Assembly (NCBI RefSeq): GCF_028453695.1
Contig: NC_135781.1
Span: forward strand, 27,651,640 to 27,715,639
DNA from: Augochlora pura
Taxonomy: Eukaryota; Arthropoda; Insecta; Hymenoptera; Halictidae
Direction: 5' to 3'
DNA length: 64,000 nucleotides
The notes beneath the pieces are model-generated. The model was not told the DNA's origin. It ran no database searches and saw only the letters and a list, made by a program, of their open reading frames with translations. The position numbers and the translations under genes are program-made. Shown in pieces: positions 13,015 through 24,640 of the stretch (its first letter is position 1; each line of letters starts with the position of its first letter).

Positions 13015-14760
13015 CAACGGCCGCTTCGTTAACGAGCCGATCAAAAAATCAGAATCATTTCTGGCTGGTTAGCGACTTGACTCGGAGCTCTTAAATGTCA
13101 ACTCTCTCGTCATTCGCAAACTTCTTTTCTTATTTTTTTCTCTTCTCTTCTACGAAACACTTGGTTACGATTGTCCGAACTCTGCAAATATCGCCTTCGT
13201 GCGGACGTTGTGTTTGTTCCGCGTGCGTCGCGCGCACCGATACGTGCGCACGCTCGTCTTCCTTCATGATTCCTTTTATCTCCGTTTTTCCATTATTTCA
13301 TCTTCTTCGGGAGGCTGCCTCCCACCTTTTCACTCCTCTCTTCTTCTTCTGCCCCCTCCATTTTCCGTCTCTGCGTTACGCCCTCGCGTATTACGTTTCC
13401 CCTCCATGGGTTGTTCATTCTCCGTCGTTCTCAGCTCGTCGATCATACGTGAAGACGCACACAATTGAAATTTTAAACATACAAGAATAATCTTACATAA
13501 CGTAACCGCCCGTGTGCCTTGGCTGAAGTGCCCTTGCAAATGTTTTCTAAGAGAGATCGGCTCGAGAGACGAGAGTACATCATCGTTCGACACGCAAGTG
13601 CCGGGAGAATAATCATAATCTCGAAAGCGATGTTTAAAGGTAACGAAGGATTCCGCGAGATGCGCTCTCGCCGCTCGAAAAACCCTGAACCCGGAGACGT
13701 CTGGGACAATGGTCACGTGGTCACGTACCTTTGTCCTAAAATATCTCCACTATTTTTGCCACGAGTAAAAATCCGCAATATACATATGCAGCGGCCCGAC
13801 ACCGCAGATCGTAGATAAAATCGTAAGTAGTAGAACAATTTGCGTGTGTCTCCGCAAAAAGCCTGCCTCGAGTGTTTCGCGTTACGTAAATTGCATGGAA
13901 TACTGCGTGACTTTTTGCTCCAAAAGAACTTTACCATCGTGACGTTGAAGAGTCGATTTGTGTATGTGAAATATTGTTTTGTAAAACACGATGCCCCATT
14001 AGATGGAAAATTCTTAACGGCGGATTGTGCCTTGAAAATCATTGTACTTGTGGATTTACCTCTACCGTTTGAGATCTCCTGGCGCGGATCGCCGGAGACT
14101 TAAATGCTTGATCAGGCAGTATTTATTTTTCTGCTAGACTAATCGTGGCCGATTCCCACAGTATTATTTTTTAAGAAAATCAAATGATGTTTTCACTGTC
14201 GTCGATTCTACATTCGTCTATTGCTAGCATATTCAAAACGGTTCATTCGTAGAATGTATGGTGTCGTATCGTGAAACACCGAAGAAGATAAATCAACCTT
14301 TGCGATGTTTGCTGTTTTGCTCGTTTTCTTAATGTTTTTTGTGAATTTTGATCCTGGGCAACTTTTTTTCATACAGTTTGTTGTAAAACAAGTTACTACT
14401 TGTTGCCTTTACATTTTATTTGTGCTTCCATCTTATATCGTATACTGTCATTAATATACGTGTATATATCCGTCATTACAATTGAGATTAAGGTAACAAA
14501 ACGTGAGAACTCTAAGCCGACTAATTATTTGCGATAATGAGCATTTGTCGTGCTTGCCGAGGTTAGTCTGCCTTGTCGTGGCCGGTGTCATATTTCAAGA
14601 ATATATTACTGATTAGATATATTGATCAGTGAAAGAAGCCATTGTTAATAGTATAAGTGCCTTAGTCTTCTTTTTATTGTTATTAATATACTTTATACAT
14701 TTAACAGATAAAATCAGTCACGCAGTCGTAGATAAAGCATAACTGATCGAACGAATAAAT
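13015..14760 (+). other. Probable long 3' UTR of the PLD3-like gene
   Basis: No coding potential beyond short shadow frames. 13090-13450 is pyrimidine-rich. The region ends at a pair of overlapping AATAAA signals, so it is read as a 3' UTR of about 1.75 kb. An earlier poly(A) site cannot be excluded. Confidence 0.4.
14754..14759 (+). promoter_or_regulatory. Candidate poly(A) signal of the PLD3-like gene
   Basis: AATAAA immediately followed by a second, overlapping AATAAA at 14758. These are the first clear hexamers I noticed after the stop at 13014. Confidence 0.35.
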
Positions 14761-17700
14761 AAAGATTAAACCCGTTGGGTCTCTCTTATTCCAAAAGAAG
14801 TCGCTGCCGGGTCTTTTTGACCTACACATTAGATATCACCGGACATTTAAACGACAAAATGTACAATGCTTAGCTCATTAACACCACCAAAGGTGGACAT
14901 TGAAACGCATTCAATGAAATCGGAACTCAGTTTATATTCTTATATATCGAAAAGTCTGTTTCGAGGCGTGGCTCGCTCCGGCAGCAGACTGTTAATCAGC
15001 AATTAAAGCGATCTAACCAGCAGATCGGATCTTTATTTGCACTGTGTGACATAACGTTAACTTTACTCGCGATCGACTTGACGGAATTTCGAGTACACAT
15101 CCTGAGTCAATAAAACAAATATGTGTTAGACAATGTTTCTTGTCGAGCATATTTTTCTCCTATCTTATTAACGACTGACAATTATTGTTTTTGCCACTGT
15201 CTACTTTACATCACTTGTAGAACTAGATCTCTGAAAAAAGCGTGATATATCGAAACGCGGAAGCGTACAGACTCTTCTGTCACGCGGCAGAATGAATAAA
15301 AATGCAATGAAAGAAAAAGATTAAAGGACACGGGGAATTCGTGTGTCACGTAGCCGTTAACGACGGTAATTCTTGCTGACGTCGCGGACGCATTCGGTGT
15401 CGAACCGACAGAGGCGAGCAAAACCGAGCTTCATCAATTGATTGAGGGTCATTGGTAGAGAACATGAATTCCAGAAGCGTGAACCGCGACAAAATGAACG
15501 GAAAAAGTTGATCGCCGTCGCCTATCGTTCGCGGGGAATGGAAGGCGTCGAATCGTTGCAGAAGAAATCAAACACACCATAGTCGCAAGCGTAAATGACG
15601 TTTCTTCGACGGCTGCCAGGCGGACTTGGGACGTTGCGTGTGTTCAGGTTTCGTTGGAACTTGCCCAGTCGAAAACTCGTCTTTTCAGTGAGCGCGTCGG
15701 CTGTCTCACCTCTCCGTAGTAGCGCGTGTCCTTCCAGTCTATCTAATACAGCAACGTTCGTCTACAATTGTCATCGATCGATCAATCATCGTCTTGTACG
15801 ATTTGCGTATGGTGATTTTGCAAATTATTAAATTATTGAGTATGAAATGCATAAATCATATAGAAAAATTATAGACTGACGTATGCATTTCATACTTAAT
15901 GATCTAATAACAGCCTCCTGATCAGCGGTAGAGGATTTGGTAGAATGACCTTCCGGAGTTAATTTGGGACTTGGAGAAGGTATGCTGGCAGGCGCTAGGG
16001 GGTGGAAACGAGTGAAAGCAGACAGTGCAAGTACGCGCGAAGAAGGTGCGAGCAAGGGGCGATAAAGGGACAAAAAACAGTAAAAGAGGAGCAGAAGAAG
16101 AACCGTGTACGGAAGGGAGGTGTCAACTGGGGGGTCGAACACGATCAAGCTGACCAGGAAGGGGAAGCAGAGTCAAAGGGTAAAGAGAAGGGGCAGCACA
16201 GTAAGGAGAGTAGAAGGAGGAGAAAGGAAAAGCGAGAGCAACGACGGCACGAGTGACAATTCTGAGGTGTATCGCTTGCAAAAGACTCGGGCAAGGTGGC
16301 ATAAGAGGAGGATCGGTAAATTTGCGCGAGGAGAAAGTTTCCAAGGTATCTGGTGTACGGTCGTTCGCGTCGCTCGTTCTCCGTCCGTTTAATCGACGAT
16401 TCCGACGATTTAGCTTTTCCCTCCGTTACATGGATGGCCCGTTGAACGGTATTCGCTCGATCGGCAGTTTTATTGACACTTGAGAGCGTTGCGCGGGCAT
16501 TCGTTGCACACAACACCGGATAAGGTCAGTGAAACTGTAACATTTTTCATTTGTTAGGTCGAGATCGATTGCGCGACGTTTGCTGAAAATGCTGTCGCGG
16601 AATTTTGTTTTCGAAAGTCGCCGTACCGATTAATTTGCCAACGTCAATTAGTAAGCGGACAACCGTTGGCAATTGCCACCCTTAACCGCTCAGCCGTTTT
16701 CTGTTCCCAGCAACAGTCGCTCTCGATAGTCTTTGATCGTCCAATCGAAACAACGTAGAGAAAATGAAACGTGATTTTTTGGTTGCACGGCTGTTTCCGC
16801 GCGTTCGGTCTTCAGTTTCAGCTTCATTAGCGATTCATCCCGTGTTTGTCCGTTGATCTTTTTCCCAGGGGAAACAAAAGAGAAGTAAAAAACCGACGAG
16901 ACGAGAACAGAGAAGAAATAAATCGCCAGGGATTTTGTTATTCGTGTCCACGGCTGTCCGACGAAGGATACGAACCAGCCAGTTCCCGTGTGACCGTTGA
17001 TCATTGCTGGGTCAGGATATAACGGCTCTACGTGAAATGTCAAATACTGTACAGTTAGTCGTAGTTTTGGTTTTCGACGCATCCCGTTCCAAGCCTTCGA
17101 AATTCTTCGTACCGAATCGAATAATTTAACGACGGATACCGTTATTAGTGTAACGTGCTCGCCCAGCATCCGTACCGTTATTTGGTTCGAGGTCCGACAC
17201 GCGTCGGGTCTAGGGCGCATAGACATACACGCGAAGGTTGCTCGTTCATTCAGGGCCACAAGACCGCTTTTCAAAAAATTCGTTGTGCTACCATCACCTG
17301 AATGTCACTCCTCAACGAGACATCACCGTCGGAAGGTAGGGTCTCGCGCTAGACCGCGTCGTCTTGCGCAATCGTCTGATAATCTTTGAAAGATTTGGTA
17401 GACGATGCTATCAAACGGACACTGTCGATTGCAGGTTCTGCATGGGTGGGAGATGATATCGCATGTTCATTAATTACACTAGTTTCGCGCAGCTTTCTAG
17501 ATCGCATAACGTAACGTCCTAATCGCGAGCTGTCGACCCGATAGATCCCGATAGATTACGAAGAAGTACAAGAAAACCTAGGGGGTGACAGTTACGTCAT
17601 AGTCGAACAGAGGATCAAGCCAGATCCCGAGTGTCTTCGATCCGTGGAAACGCGATGACGCGTCGATATTCATACGGAAACGCGGTGCGCTGGGTTTTTC

Positions 17701-17998
17701 TCGATAGTGCACACCTCGGCGCAGCCGGTATCTATCAAATGGATTTTTCGATTCGAGACACGAGAGACGCACGGACGAAGTTCACTATCTACTTTCACTC
17801 TGCGACGGTACGCGGTTTCTCTCCGGTTAACTATCGTGAGAGTACGGGCGGCGCGGCGCGGCGGAACGAGTGGCAGGTTTTAAATCGGTACGTGCTTCGA
17901 CGCATGTAAACGTTCCGTTCGATCTTTTTCTTTCCAGTTGTTAACGCGCGTTAATTGTTCGCGAGCAAACGTCAAGAGCATCCGGCAACCGAAAAGCA
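14761..17998. other. Intergenic region upstream of fatty acyl-CoA reductase A
   Basis: No supportable coding exon in 3.2 kb; the many short open frames lack family features and have composition-driven peptides. It holds a long inverted repeat at 15824-15911 (entered separately) and a purine-rich stretch at about 16000-16260. The reductase promoter should lie here, but no core element is convincing. Confidence 0.4.
15824..15911 (+). repeat. 88-nt inverted repeat resembling a microRNA precursor
   Basis: Arms 15824-15858 and 15877-15911 are 35 nt each and identical at 29 of 35 positions when one is reverse-complemented. The loop is 18 nt. Read as plus-strand RNA, two of the differences become G-U wobbles, leaving four mismatches in a 35-pair stem. 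Size and shape fit a metazoan pre-microRNA. A small palindromic transposon remnant is the main alternative. Confidence 0.45.
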
Positions 17999-20900
17999 AT
18001 GGTGGAAGTCTTATTAGAATCCTGCGGCCAGGACGTCGCTGTGCCGGAGAGCGGATGTCATATGAACGAGAATACGACGGAATACAGCCCGAGGCAGGAA
18101 CGCGACCTCCACTTAGCCTCGGACGAGGCGAATCTCACCCCGATACAAAAGTTCTACAATGGGCAGAGCATCTTCGTTACCGGGGGAACCGGGTTCTTGG
18201 GAAAGTTGCTGATCGAGAAGCTGCTAAGGGAGTGTCCGGGGATTTCGTTCATTTACATCTTGGTGCGCCCTAAGAAGTGCAAGGATGTGCACCAACGCGT
18301 CGAGGAGCTTTTCGACGATCCGGTAAGAAAGGGAAATGAGTCACCCTCATCGACCGTTTTCATCTTCGTAGCTCGCAGTTTCCAGAGTTACGAATCTGTT
18401 CTACTTCTACTTTCGATAATACTGCGCTGCAGACCGAAGAAACTGCACCGACTTTCTCTCGGCGTATCAAGCGTCCACTGGTGTCGATCGCCGCTCCTTC
18501 TATACCTTCTTCGGCGTCGCCACTCTTTTCCCCTATCGCGTTCTCCAGTTTGCTGCAAGCTTCCTTTTTAATCTGTTAATCGGGCGAATCGTTTGCTCTG
18601 TACACGCAAGGAGCCCCGGGCGACTATGTTCCCGCCCGCCGCTATGTTTCATGTAGCAACGAAAATGTTTGGATCCTGATCGCTTGTGTCTGTCCAGGTA
18701 TTCGGTAAGCTGAAGGAGGTGCAACCAAAGTTCAGACACCAGACCGTCGCAGTAGCAGGAGACTGCAGTCTGCCAGGATTGGGCATCTCTCCAACGGACA
18801 GAGCCATAATTACACGCGAGGTTTCGATCGTTATGCACGTCGCGGCTACCGTCAGGTTCGACGAGAAGATGAACCTCGCGGTGCCGATCAACGTACGCAG
18901 TCCCAAGGCTGTGATCGATCTTTGCAAAGAGATGCCGGGCTTAAAGGCAAGTGAACGAAGCGCGATGCGAAGCGACTTGTCGCGCCGCGAAAACGCTTTC
19001 TCGGCGACCGTACGTGCCGGCAATTACGAAAGCGTTTCGAAGCTGAGAAGCGTCGAAAAATTCATTGAACGAGCACAACGAAAAATACGGCTCCGATTTC
19101 GCCTCGTGGCCACCGGTTAAAGATGCTAAGAGAACAAATTCGATCGTTTCAGTCGTTCGTGCACGTGTCGACGGCTTACGCTAATTGCCCGCGATCGTTG
19201 ATCGAGGAAAAAGTGTACGATCCGCCGATGGACGCGGACAAATTGATCACTCTGATGGAATGCGTGGACGAAAAACTGTTGGAGGAGATCACGCCCCGGT
19301 AAAACCGCTTTCCGAAACTTTCCCGGTGAAAATTCCCACGCGAACTCTTTATTTGGTCGTCGCATAAACCGTTTCTTCGGACATTACAGATTGTTGGGCA
19401 TCTGGCCGAACACGTACACTTTCACGAAGGCGGTAGCAGAGAGCGTCGTGAAGAAAGAGGCGGCCGATCTTCCTGCCGGAATATTTCGTCCCGCGATCGG
19501 TTCGTATTTGTTGCGTTATTTCGTTTCCTCGAATAACATTCCGCCGGCTCTATTCTTCTTTCTCTGTCTCTGCTTTATTGCCGTGACTTGGTCTCTCCAA
19601 AAAAAAAGCCGTCGAATGAATATAAACCAGTCAGGCTTGCTAAAAACTGAATTTTATAGTGATATCAACGTATCGGGAACCGGTGCGAGGATGGATCGAT
19701 AACTTGTATGGACCAACCGGTGTCGCTGCCGGAGCAGGCACCGGGATCCTGCGATCTATTCATTGTGATGGATCGATCCATGCGAACGTGGTGCCCGGGG
19801 ATTTAACCGTGAATGCTCTGATCGCCTGTGCTTGGGACGTTGCGAATCGCTACAAGTATGACACGCGGACGAACGACGTTTACTATCTTCCTACCGTTGT
19901 CGCGTACCCTATTTCCGTTACCATTAACATGATCGAACCATCCGCGTAATTGCAGGTCTACGACTACCAAAGAAGAGAAGAATTACGACGTGCCGGTCTA
20001 CAATTACGTTTCGAAGGACAACGCTATCAGCTATGATCAATTGAAGACCATGTCCGAGAAATACGGGCTCGAGTTCCCGACCGAGAAGGCGATATGGTAC
20101 TATAGTTTCCGTAACCACAAGTATTGGATAGTTCACTTGTTCTACGTTTATTTCCTTCACCTGCTTCCGGCTCTGCTGATCGATACCGTCACGCTCTGCG
20201 TAGGCAAACAACCCAGGTGAGATTTCTTTGACTCCTTCTTTCGATTTCTCCCTGATCATCCGCGATACGTAACTTTCATCTCTATTGTTTACCGAAAAAG
20301 AATGATGAAGCTCTATAAAAAGATACACAAATTTATGGACGTGTTGAATTACTTCACGACGAATCAATGGACGTTCACGAACGATACCGTCAAAGCGGTG
20401 ATCAATAAAATGAGTCCCGAGGATCGTCAAAATTTCGTTTGCGACGTTACCACGATCGATTGGGATCAGTACTTCCGGACGTACATACGAGGAATTCGTA
20501 TCTATTTGATCAAGGATCCCCTGGATACTCTTCCGCAGGCGCGGGCCAAATGGCAAAGGTATTCATACTTTGTTCTACTTACTTAGCTACTTAGTTCTAG
20601 TCCTATTATTTTCAATCTGTTATACAATATCGGTTCTGAGTGATATCAGTTATGGAACTGAAGCTGTTATAAGTAGATTACGAATTTGATGCATTTATGA
20701 GCTGAAATATAAAATTGCGAAGACATAAGAAAAATTTTATAACATTGGTACGCTATTTTCGAATCGTTAAAATGATTAAAAGAAACACAATTTATTTTGA
20801 GTTCAGTTCTGTTTCGAACAATCGTCTTGAGAATTTTTGTCTAGTTATAAAGTCTAGTTATAACGTACGAATGAAACATTTTGTTTCATGTAAAATGAAC

Positions 20901-21369
20901 GGAAGAAATAGTTATACGAATTCATTGTGTAGTTATAATTAGTTAAAGAGTGGATATTATGTCGGTTCTACAACAGTCATTTTCAGTTCTGGGTTTCGGT
21001 TAAGCGTTATGATTCTAATTTCATTCTACTTAACAAATGTACCGTATTTCCGGCAGGTATTACAAGTATGGATTCTATATTTACGTTGAAAATGCATACG
21101 ATATGATCGCATCTTCGTAATACTTTTGTAGAGCGTTTTTGTCTGTCGCACAGAACCGAAATCAAGAACCGAGAATTAGTTGTAATTGTTTCAAGTACCG
21201 AAACCGATATCTTTATTGTTTTCATACAAAGGTTATTTTATCGATTTTTTTTTCCAGATTGTATTGGACCCATCAGGCGCTGAAAGTGATCTTTGCATAC
21301 GCGCTTCTCCGAATATCTTGGCTGGTGTTGTACTATCTATACCGATTATGCACGTGGCAGTCCGTCTAG
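17999..21369 (+). CDS. Fatty acyl-CoA reductase A
   Basis: Eight coding exons: 17999-18322, 18698-18946, 19153-19298, 19390-19499, 19660-19855, 19956-20216, 20301-20558, 21258-21369. They sum to 1656 nt, or 551 residues. The enzyme reduces fatty acyl-CoA to fatty alcohol with NADPH at ER or peroxisomal membranes and feeds wax, hydrocarbon, pheromone or ether-lipid synthesis. The Rossmann motif TGGTGFLG is at 61-68, and the short-chain dehydrogenase pair Tyr249/Lys253 lies in NTYTFTKA. HVSTAYANC and RGWIDNLYGPTG are standard family blocks. The C-terminal sterile domain ends in a hydrophobic segment. The 50-residue N-terminal extension before the Rossmann fold is longer than in reductase B. Intron 2 uses a GC donor (AAG|GCAAGT at 18947). 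The natural substrate cannot be read from sequence. Confidence 0.93.
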
Positions 21370-21413
21370 CATCATTGTACATGCCTCTTAATACTATTAT
21401 TTACAATTATGCA

Positions 21414-21465
21414 CATGTGTGTTTGTGTGTGTGCGTGTTTGTGCGTGTGTTTGTGTGAGCGCGTG
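21414..21465. repeat. Imperfect (TG)n microsatellite
   Basis: Alternating purine-pyrimidine run of TG and CG steps in the presumed 3' UTR of reductase A. Confidence 0.7.
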
Positions 21466-22491
21466 CGTGAACGCAAATATTCAGTATCGAGAGGATCGAC
21501 GTTATCGAAGCGAAACGATTGCCTCTCGGCGAGCGAAGCTAATGGCAACCCTTAGCCATTTTATCGACGCACTGAATAGCTCCAACGCGGGACTGGATAA
21601 GAAAAGGATAAAAAAAGAACGAAGCGGCCGAGCGGAATGTTCACGGTTATTTGAATGTGTCGCGTTTGCTTTTGCTACTGCAGCGTGAATGGAATTGTAT
21701 AGAATCAGCAGAACTTGTCCGTTTCGGTTTCGCCTTTTCTTTTCCTTGTTCTCTTTTATGCTTTCACGAGTATTTTCATAGGACAATTTTTTTACCGCGC
21801 GAACGGCGCTCGACAACTGTCCCGCCCGTTTGCGTATGTTTGTTATATTATACGTTTGCATTTTTAATGAAGGTCAACCTTTTTTTTTGTACAGATAACT
21901 CTGTTTGCTTTCGTTCGTTCCAACCTTTACACACAAGCTCGAATAGCAGTCCCAAAAAACATGAAAATCAACAATTCAGACTATAAATTTGAATTTAAAT
22001 AATTAAAAATAGATTATATAGTGGCATCTCTAGCGGTGAAATCTCGAACTGCGTGCCAAAATTATCTACTGACGATAACTCTGATTCTTCCGCAGATGGC
22101 GGTACCATGTAAAACCGTAGAATATCAATTTAGCGTCATTACACGTAGCGGCAAATTGCTGAGGCTATCGGACGAAATTATCAACCACCAGAGTCGTCCA
22201 TACCGGTAAAACTACTAAAATACGAACTCTAGGTTTTATTTAAATTAATCGTTGTTACCGTAACAGTTATTGTACCGGCGTAAGACCCTACAAATATGTA
22301 AAAATACACCGGTACCAGTCTCTGATACAAACTACTTCACCACTACGCAATTTTTCAATTGCAATTTTTCTATTTTCAAATTGTTTTTTTTTTTGTATTT
22401 ATTTTGAATTTTTGTTCGTAGTCTTCTCTTTTTTAAACGCAAACTAAATAAATTGAAGCAAACAGTTTTCTGTAGGTACAAAATGATGACC

Positions 22492-22497
22492 TTTATT
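22492..22497 (-). promoter_or_regulatory. Candidate poly(A) signal of the LRR-like gene
   Basis: AATAAA on the minus strand about 380 nt after the stop at 22878. Confidence 0.3.
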
Positions 22498-22877
22498 AAA
22501 AGCGTAATTGTACAGTATAAGGAATGTGTGCATATAAATGCTGCAAGATTGAAATATCGTCCTATGAAAATATTTGCGGAAGCATAAAGGATAAACACTG
22601 TATATCATATAGCAAATATCGGCGAGAATCATATGTGGTTACACGTGTCCGTGTTTGAACTATTTTGTATGAGTAATTAAACAATTAATTTAACAGAATC
22701 TGCTTAAAATTACTTTATAACAGCTTTGATTTGTTCGTTACATCTCGGAACATACGTTTCATCTCAAAGACATAATTTCAAAGTTTGACGATCTTCATTG
22801 TATAAGCAGTATTGGTGGTTTTGATAGAAACGTGTTATTACGAGACGGAAGAATCTTCGTAGAGGAGCGAAAGCAGA

Positions 22878-23927
22878 TCAGAATGATTCTAGGCGCGCCG
22901 ATATTAAAATACTGATCGATATCAAGAACAGGTACACATACGATGACGCGATCGTTGTTGAGAACGTATCCTGACCACTAGATTTTGAGCATTTGCAAGT
23001 CCCCGCTTTGCAAATCGTGTTATTTTGAATTTCGGGTTCCAGCTCTGCTTTGTTATGGTAGTTGATCTGATTTGGTAGACGATTGTACGTGCTCACGATC
23101 TTCTTCGAATGGATACTCATCGAGCTCTTTCCTGACGCGCAGGTACTTCTCATAGTAACGGAGTCACTGGCGGTGATGCTGATGCTTGTGTTTGAAAACA
23201 CACAATTCTCTACGAGGACATCATCAGCTTCAACAATTAATTTACCAGGATTCTTCAAATGAAATTTCGAACGCACGATTTCCACCTTCAAGAATTTCGA
23301 AAAATAACAGGAGTCCGCGATATTTCGGAACTCGCTGTCCACTATGCGCAAAAGGTTACCCTTCTCTTCGGAAAAGTGCAATTTATCCGCATACTCGACC
23401 GTTACATTCGTTAGGATAACATACGCGATCGAAGTGTTCGAGAAAAGATCCCCCAAATGACCGATCCTCACGTCTTCCATCATGATCATGTTCATCTGCT
23501 TCGTGTAGCTGAAGATTTCTCTCGTCAAAGACGGTATTGACTGGATATGCGACAGTTTGAGGTCCTTGAAGTTCTTCGACTTGGGGATCAGTTCGAACAT
23601 CAGGGTGCCTTCTATGTTGTCCACGGTGATTTCCGCGAGTTGCGAGGCTAATATCAGGTTCTTATCGGAGAGGTGTGCGGAGCGGCAGTATTCGATGTGC
23701 AGACTCGTCATGTTCTGGTAGTCACGGAATTTACCGGGAATCTCAAACCTCTGAAAAGTCATAAAAACAACAAGGGTTTCACGTCCGTTATCCGATAAAT
23801 ATTTTACCTTGCTGTCGGCGCATCGACAGGATACCCCGAATTTCTCGTCTGTCTTGCACTGTTCGTTGATCACTGTATATCCGAGAACCGTCACCACGAA
23901 ACCCATCAGTCCGATCATTCGCTTCAT
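22878..23927 (-). CDS. Secreted, probably GPI-anchored LRR-like protein of unknown family
   Basis: One frame runs unbroken from 23927 to 22878 (349 residues). A likely intron, 23751-23807, is 57 nt and stop-free, so splicing gives 330 residues (exons 23927-23808 and 23750-22878). The donor GTAAAA and acceptor TTTTCAG are good. The protein begins with a signal peptide (about residues 1-20), then a Cys-rich cap (CKTDEKFGVSCRC). About ten short strand-like segments follow, rich in Leu/Ile/Val at regular spacing (SLHIEYC, LAEITVDNIEG, LKLSHIQSI, VILTNVTVE), like an irregular LRR or beta-solenoid. It closes with a Cys cluster and a hydrophobic tail after Ser/Thr, typical of GPI attachment. I do not recognise the family. 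It sits between reductase A and the IkB-like gene and shares no visible function with either. Confidence 0.7.
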   Translation of the reverse strand: MKRMIGLMGFVVTVLGYTVINEQCKTDEKFGVSCRCADSKVKYLSDNGRETLVVFMTFQRFEIPGKFRDYQNMTSLHIEYCRSAHLSDKNLILASQLAEITVDNIEGTLMFELIPKSKNFKDLKLSHIQSIPSLTREIFSYTKQMNMIMMEDVRIGHLGDLFSNTSIAYVILTNVTVEYADKLHFSEEKGNLLRIVDSEFRNIADSCYFSKFLKVEIVRSKFHLKNPGKLIVEADDVLVENCVFSNTSISITASDSVTMRSTCASGKSSMSIHSKKIVSTYNRLPNQINYHNKAELEPEIQNNTICKAGTCKCSKSSGQDTFSTTIASSYVYLFLISISILISARLESF

Positions 23928-24470
23928 TTTTCACTCTCTTCTAGTTTCACCAAATTTTAAAGGAAGACTTCTACGACCGTTTTGTACCAGGTATACCAGA
24001 GCAAGGTCCGTCGAGTTCGACGTTTCTCGCGGAATGAAAAGTGATCTGGAGGATGCAACAGGATCGGCGGGACACCTCTCTCATCGAATCAGAATTGGTC
24101 AACCGTCGAAATTAAGATGGACAGTTGTTTCACGCCGCTTTTTTACGTTGACTATGAGTGACGTGCTCGACATACGATTTAAACGCGTTCTGTACACTAA
24201 ACACGTCGACGGTCCTGATTGTTCTACCACCAACAAGGCGGTAACTACTTTTGCTGTTAAATCGGTTGTGCCACTTCCGCATCGGAAGCGTCTGACAAGT
24301 CCATACAACCAGAAGTCTAACCGCACACTTTTTTTTATCACAATTTCCGTGATATATGCGCACTATCCTTCTTCCTATTTCGCTTAGAATCCTATTATCG
24401 GGATTTTCCAGTAGTTGGGAAATCGTCGAAGAAAATCAACTATAATGTCCTCTGTACTTATAAACAAATA

Positions 24471-24476
24471 TTTATT
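24471..24476 (-). promoter_or_regulatory. Candidate poly(A) signal of the IkB-like gene
   Basis: AATAAA on the minus strand 165 nt past the stop at 24641. It places the hairpin at 24542-24576 inside the 3' UTR. Confidence 0.45.
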
Positions 24477-24541
24477 GTATCTTGCTTAATTCTATGTTAC
24501 GCGATCGACGATACAGGTCGCTAATTTGCACTTTCGTTCCA

Positions 24542-24576
24542 TTCCCGTCGATCGATAGTGTGCCGATCGACGGGAA
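24542..24576 (-). promoter_or_regulatory. Perfect 13-bp stem-loop in the 3' UTR of the IkB-like gene
   Basis: Arms 24542-24554 and 24564-24576 are exact reverse complements around a 9-nt loop. The stem is GC-rich in an AT-rich UTR. It lies between the stop codon and the poly(A) signal, so the mRNA should carry it. Function unknown. Confidence 0.55.
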
Positions 24577-24640
24577 ACTCAGGTGGGGTTTGAGTACCAT
24601 TACTGTACAGATGCGATGACCGAGGATTTACCAGGTGACA

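Larger units (their letters stand above)
21370..22877. other. 3' flanks of reductase A and the LRR-like gene
   Basis: Convergent 3' regions with no coding signal. It contains an imperfect TG repeat at 21414-21465 and AT-rich sequence thereafter. Confidence 0.5.
23928..24640. other. Spacer between the IkB-like gene 3' end and the LRR-like gene
   Basis: Holds the 5' flank of the LRR-like gene and the 3' UTR of the IkB-like gene with its hairpin and poly(A) signal. The short open frames here are rejected as non-coding. Confidence 0.5.

Noticed and set aside
16002..16516. Several overlapping open frames upstream of reductase A
   Set aside because: Lys/Arg/Glu-rich peptides from purine-rich DNA; both strands are open over the same bases and no splice model joins them to the reductase.
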